From Notospermus geniculatus (lineage: Eukaryota > Nemertea > Pilidiophora > Heteronemertea > Lineidae), in assembly GCA_002633025.1 (NCBI GenBank), contig NMRB01000092.1, positions 576,416 through 640,415 on the forward strand: a stretch of DNA of 64,000 bases. Reading direction: 5' to 3'. Below are positions 61,832 through 64,000 of the stretch, one piece after another. A program made the translations under genes and the position numbers. The notes beneath the pieces are model-generated. The model had not been told where the DNA came from. It worked only from the letters and a program-made list of their open reading frames with translations, and searched no databases. Numbering within the stretch: the first letter of the stretch is position 1; every line of letters begins with the position of its first letter.

Positions 61832-62070
61832 AGGAGTTAGACGCCGAAGTTGTAAACAAGCTGGTTTGTTTACAAATATGGTCGGCAAACTAGTTTTATT
61901 CCTTCGTGCAGGTGGCAGCACCCGTGATCGTTAGACTGGTTCCCGGTCCGATGCAACTCACTCGCGATACTTCACGTCAGTACATATCACCGACAATAGG
62001 TGCAGCACCGCAGGCGTCCGTGGATAGAGAACCAGTGAGTGAGTGTTTACAACTTCGGCGTCTTACTCCT
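61832..62070 (+). mobile_element. MITE X copy 2 (239 bp, uninterrupted)
   Basis: AGGAGTTAGACGCCGAAGTT at 61832 and AACTTCGGCGTCTTACTCCT ending at 62070, flanked by TTAA at 61828-61831 and 62071-62074. It reads through both positions at which copy 1 carries insertions. Confidence 0.9.
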
Positions 62071-62106
62071 TTAAAGCGCCACCGTCAATTATAATAGTGA
62101 AGTTAA

Positions 62107-62243
62107 GAAACCATACGTTAACGCTAACGCTAACGTTATTGACATCATTTTGACGTCACATCGAATAAATCTGTTGTATTTCTTCGGGGAGTGACGTCAT
62201 TTTGACGTAATTAGCGTTAGCGTTAGCGTTAACGTATGGTTTC
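62107..62243. mobile_element. TTAA-flanked foldback with GTTAGC runs
   Basis: GAAACCATACGTTAACGCTA at 62107 pairs with TAGCGTTAACGTATGGTTTC ending at 62243. The arms contain (CGCTAA)n / (TTAGCG)n. TTAA lies at 62103-62106 and 62244-62247. Confidence 0.85.
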
Positions 62244-62253
62244 TTAAACTCAC

Positions 62254-62411
62254 TAGGGAGGTTTCGAAATCAAACCATAAACGTAAACGTTAACGACAAC
62301 TTTATTTTTGTACCGAAAATGCAATGCAAAATCTGTTTAATGTGTAGTATGAAAAATAACGTTGTCGTAAAGTTTTGGTTATTATTATCGTTTAATTTCG
62401 AAACCTCCCCA
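62254..62411. mobile_element. foldback, GGGAGGTTTCG family
   Basis: TAGGGAGGTTTCGAAATCAA at 62254 pairs, with mismatches, with the complement ending TTTCGAAACCTCCCCA at 62410. It lies 7 bp from the preceding TTAA duplication. Confidence 0.8.
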
Positions 62412-62989
62412 ATAATTGATAGATTTCGAAATCGCGACTATGAAGCCATTGTTTAACCGACGCGGCCATATACTGTTCCGCTCAATGAAGTCGCAGCCTT
62501 ATTTATCATTCTTGGTATAAACTGAAGAAAACATGATTACCTTATTTGAGACAAAGTTTATAATTCGTCATGATTGTACAGAATACATCAAGCAATAAAC
62601 AAAGAATTGATCTTGATGACTGTAGCCTTATACAGTATGATGTCTACACGCAAACGTAGTTTGATTTCGGTGCCTTTCGTACGCAATTTCTATTACAGCA
62701 CATATTTATTTCAGGTTCACACTGCGCACCTGGCTCTGAGCATCTGAAGCAAAATGCAAATAGAATTGAAGGAAAGTTTCAATAAATCTCGATAGAGGAA
62801 TCTATTGAATGTTTAACACTTTTAAAGGCCGTAGCAATCCAACAGTTATTTTGTCAGATTTTTTTGTAATGAGTATCTAAATTCAGAGCCAACGACTACG
62901 TGTATCAAACGTTAATCATTTGTCGCTGGTGTGAAATTGGTTTAATAAACTTGTTGTGCAAAAAAATACATGTATGTATAAAGCAGTCA
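62412..62989. other. no gene recognised
   Basis: AT-rich, with no exon-like or repeat structure seen. Confidence 0.4.
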
Positions 62990-63118
62990 GGGCCGTATTT
63001 AAAGGGGGCGAGGGGGCAGTTGCCCCCCCCCCCTGAGCCAACCAAAAAAACGTGATTTTCATGCGGATTTTGGGCAAAAAACAGCANCCCCCGGACCAAA
63101 AAGTTAAATAAGGCCCCG
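62990..63118. mobile_element. MITE with CAGGGCCGTATTTAA ends
   Basis: CAGGGCCGTATTTAAAGGGG at about 62989 pairs with TTAAATAAGGCCCC near 63103-63116, with poly-C and an N at 63087 inside. The end sequence recurs at 35089. Confidence 0.65.
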
Positions 63119-63194
63119 GCAGTCTTGGAAATGCATACGCATTACGTGGCACCGATTCTGCAATCAAACACATGTACAGCAATGGACATTAATA

Positions 63195-63525
63195 TTATCT
63201 ACACCTGATACTTTGAATATTTCAAATACTTCTAGGCCAATTTTAACATGTTTTTTCCATATGAAAGTACATCTTGTTGGTCATATTTCTGCATCAAAAT
63301 TCCGGAAATATTTTGGAAATATCGTAATTACGTAATAGCTCATCAGAAAAAATCATAAAAATCAACAGTTTTGTTAGTAATTTGTTTGTGACTTTTGTTG
63401 CAGTTTTGATAGAGTGGAACCTTCTAAGGATCATGGACTTTGTTTCATCAAAATATGTTGAATGGTTGCTGAAATATTTGAGATTATCAAAATTTCGATA
63501 ATTTGAGATTTTTCAATTCAGGTGT
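63195..63525 (+). repeat. AT-rich dispersed repeat, one-armed copy
   Basis: Matches the left arm of 49040-49770 (TACACCTGATACTTTGAATA, TTCTGCATCAAAATTCC, GGAACCTTCTAAGGATCATG). Confidence 0.75.
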
Positions 63526-63609
63526 AGACAAGAAGCACGCTGGGCGTGGCAAAAAACCAGGTTTTCGAAGTGGACTAGTGAATAAAATTAAAATGGTCCA
63601 TGGACCATA

Positions 63610-64000
63610 AAGGTCATCTAGAGGGAGCCACATAGCACATTTGAGTGCTCCGGGTCAAGTCATTCCTGAGTTATAGCACATTTGATGATTTTCGGGTTAC
63701 GCCACCTGGCGGCCATATTGGAAGTTTAATCAGGCGAAAATTTGACGTGCTTGTAAAGGTCATCTAGAAGGAGGTAAATATCAAGTTTGATTGCTCTGGG
63801 TCACATCGTTCCTGAGTTATAGCACATTTGATGATTTTCGGGTTACGCCACCTGGCGGCCATATTGGAACCTCAATCAGGCCGAAATTTGACGTGCTTGT
63901 AAAGGTGATGTAGAAGGAGGTACATATCAAATTTGATCGCTCTGGGTCACGTCGTTCCTGAGTTATAGCACATTCGATGATTTTGGGGTTACGCCACCTG
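63610..64000 (+). repeat. 146-bp tandem repeat, running off the window
   Basis: GGTTACGCCACCTGGCGGCC recurs at 63695, 63841 and (partly) 63987, exactly 146 bp apart, with diverged flanks containing GAGTTATAGCACATTTGATG. At least 2.5 units; the array continues beyond 64000. Confidence 0.9.

Noticed and set aside
1-64000. CRISPR arrays, bacterial operons, rRNA genes
   Set aside because: No regularly spaced direct repeats with unique spacers, no polycistronic gene order and no rRNA-like sequence. Gene structure is clearly eukaryotic.

Overview
This is a eukaryotic, animal window. It has spliced genes with GT-AG introns, long introns, no operons, and a dense load of transposable elements. The short palindromic motif TAGGCCTA and TACATGTA-type words recur throughout. 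A complete Wnt1-type gene, immunoglobulin/FN3 receptor genes and BEL/Pao retrotransposons place it in a bilaterian. I favour a marine invertebrate deuterostome (echinoderm or hemichordate), but that is an impression from base-word usage and gene content, not a proof.

Layout. 1-5.3 kb: a decayed BEL/Pao element on the minus strand with a LINE 3' end inserted in its reverse transcriptase. 5.3-11 kb: no host gene, but a nest of foldback elements, a TTAA-targeting MITE that itself holds a hAT/Mutator-like MITE and a LINE, and that LINE holds a further element. 11.3-19.1 kb: a complete eight-exon immunoglobulin-superfamily receptor gene (IgSF-A) on the plus strand, with signal peptide, four Ig domains, one FN3 domain, a membrane helix carrying an aspartate, and a short tail with tyrosine motifs. 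All exon phases agree and give 610 residues. 19.1-22.5 kb: a tandem paralogue (IgSF-B) with a matching promoter, signal peptide and first three Ig exons, but no visible Ig4, FN3, membrane or tail exons. 22.7-34.1 kb: a minus-strand BEL/Pao element (BEL-2), 3' truncated, split by a complete plus-strand BEL/Pao element (BEL-1) with 5-bp target duplications. 34.7 kb: an isolated first exon of a microsomal cytochrome P450. 35-42.7 kb: MITEs, a SINE and one small unassigned reading frame. 42.8-58.5 kb: Wnt1 on the minus strand in five exons; splice sites and phases add up to 410 residues. 58.6-64 kb: upstream Wnt1 sequence and more foldback, TTAA-flanked and tandem repeats.

How it fits together. 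The host content is a secreted developmental ligand (Wnt1), a duplicated cell-surface receptor locus that could be immune-type, and a P450 exon. The rest is mostly mobile DNA. The most informative part is that three insertions (near 7.1, 11.9 and 59.7 kb) can be compared with an uninserted paralogous copy in the same window, which defines element ends and target duplications directly.
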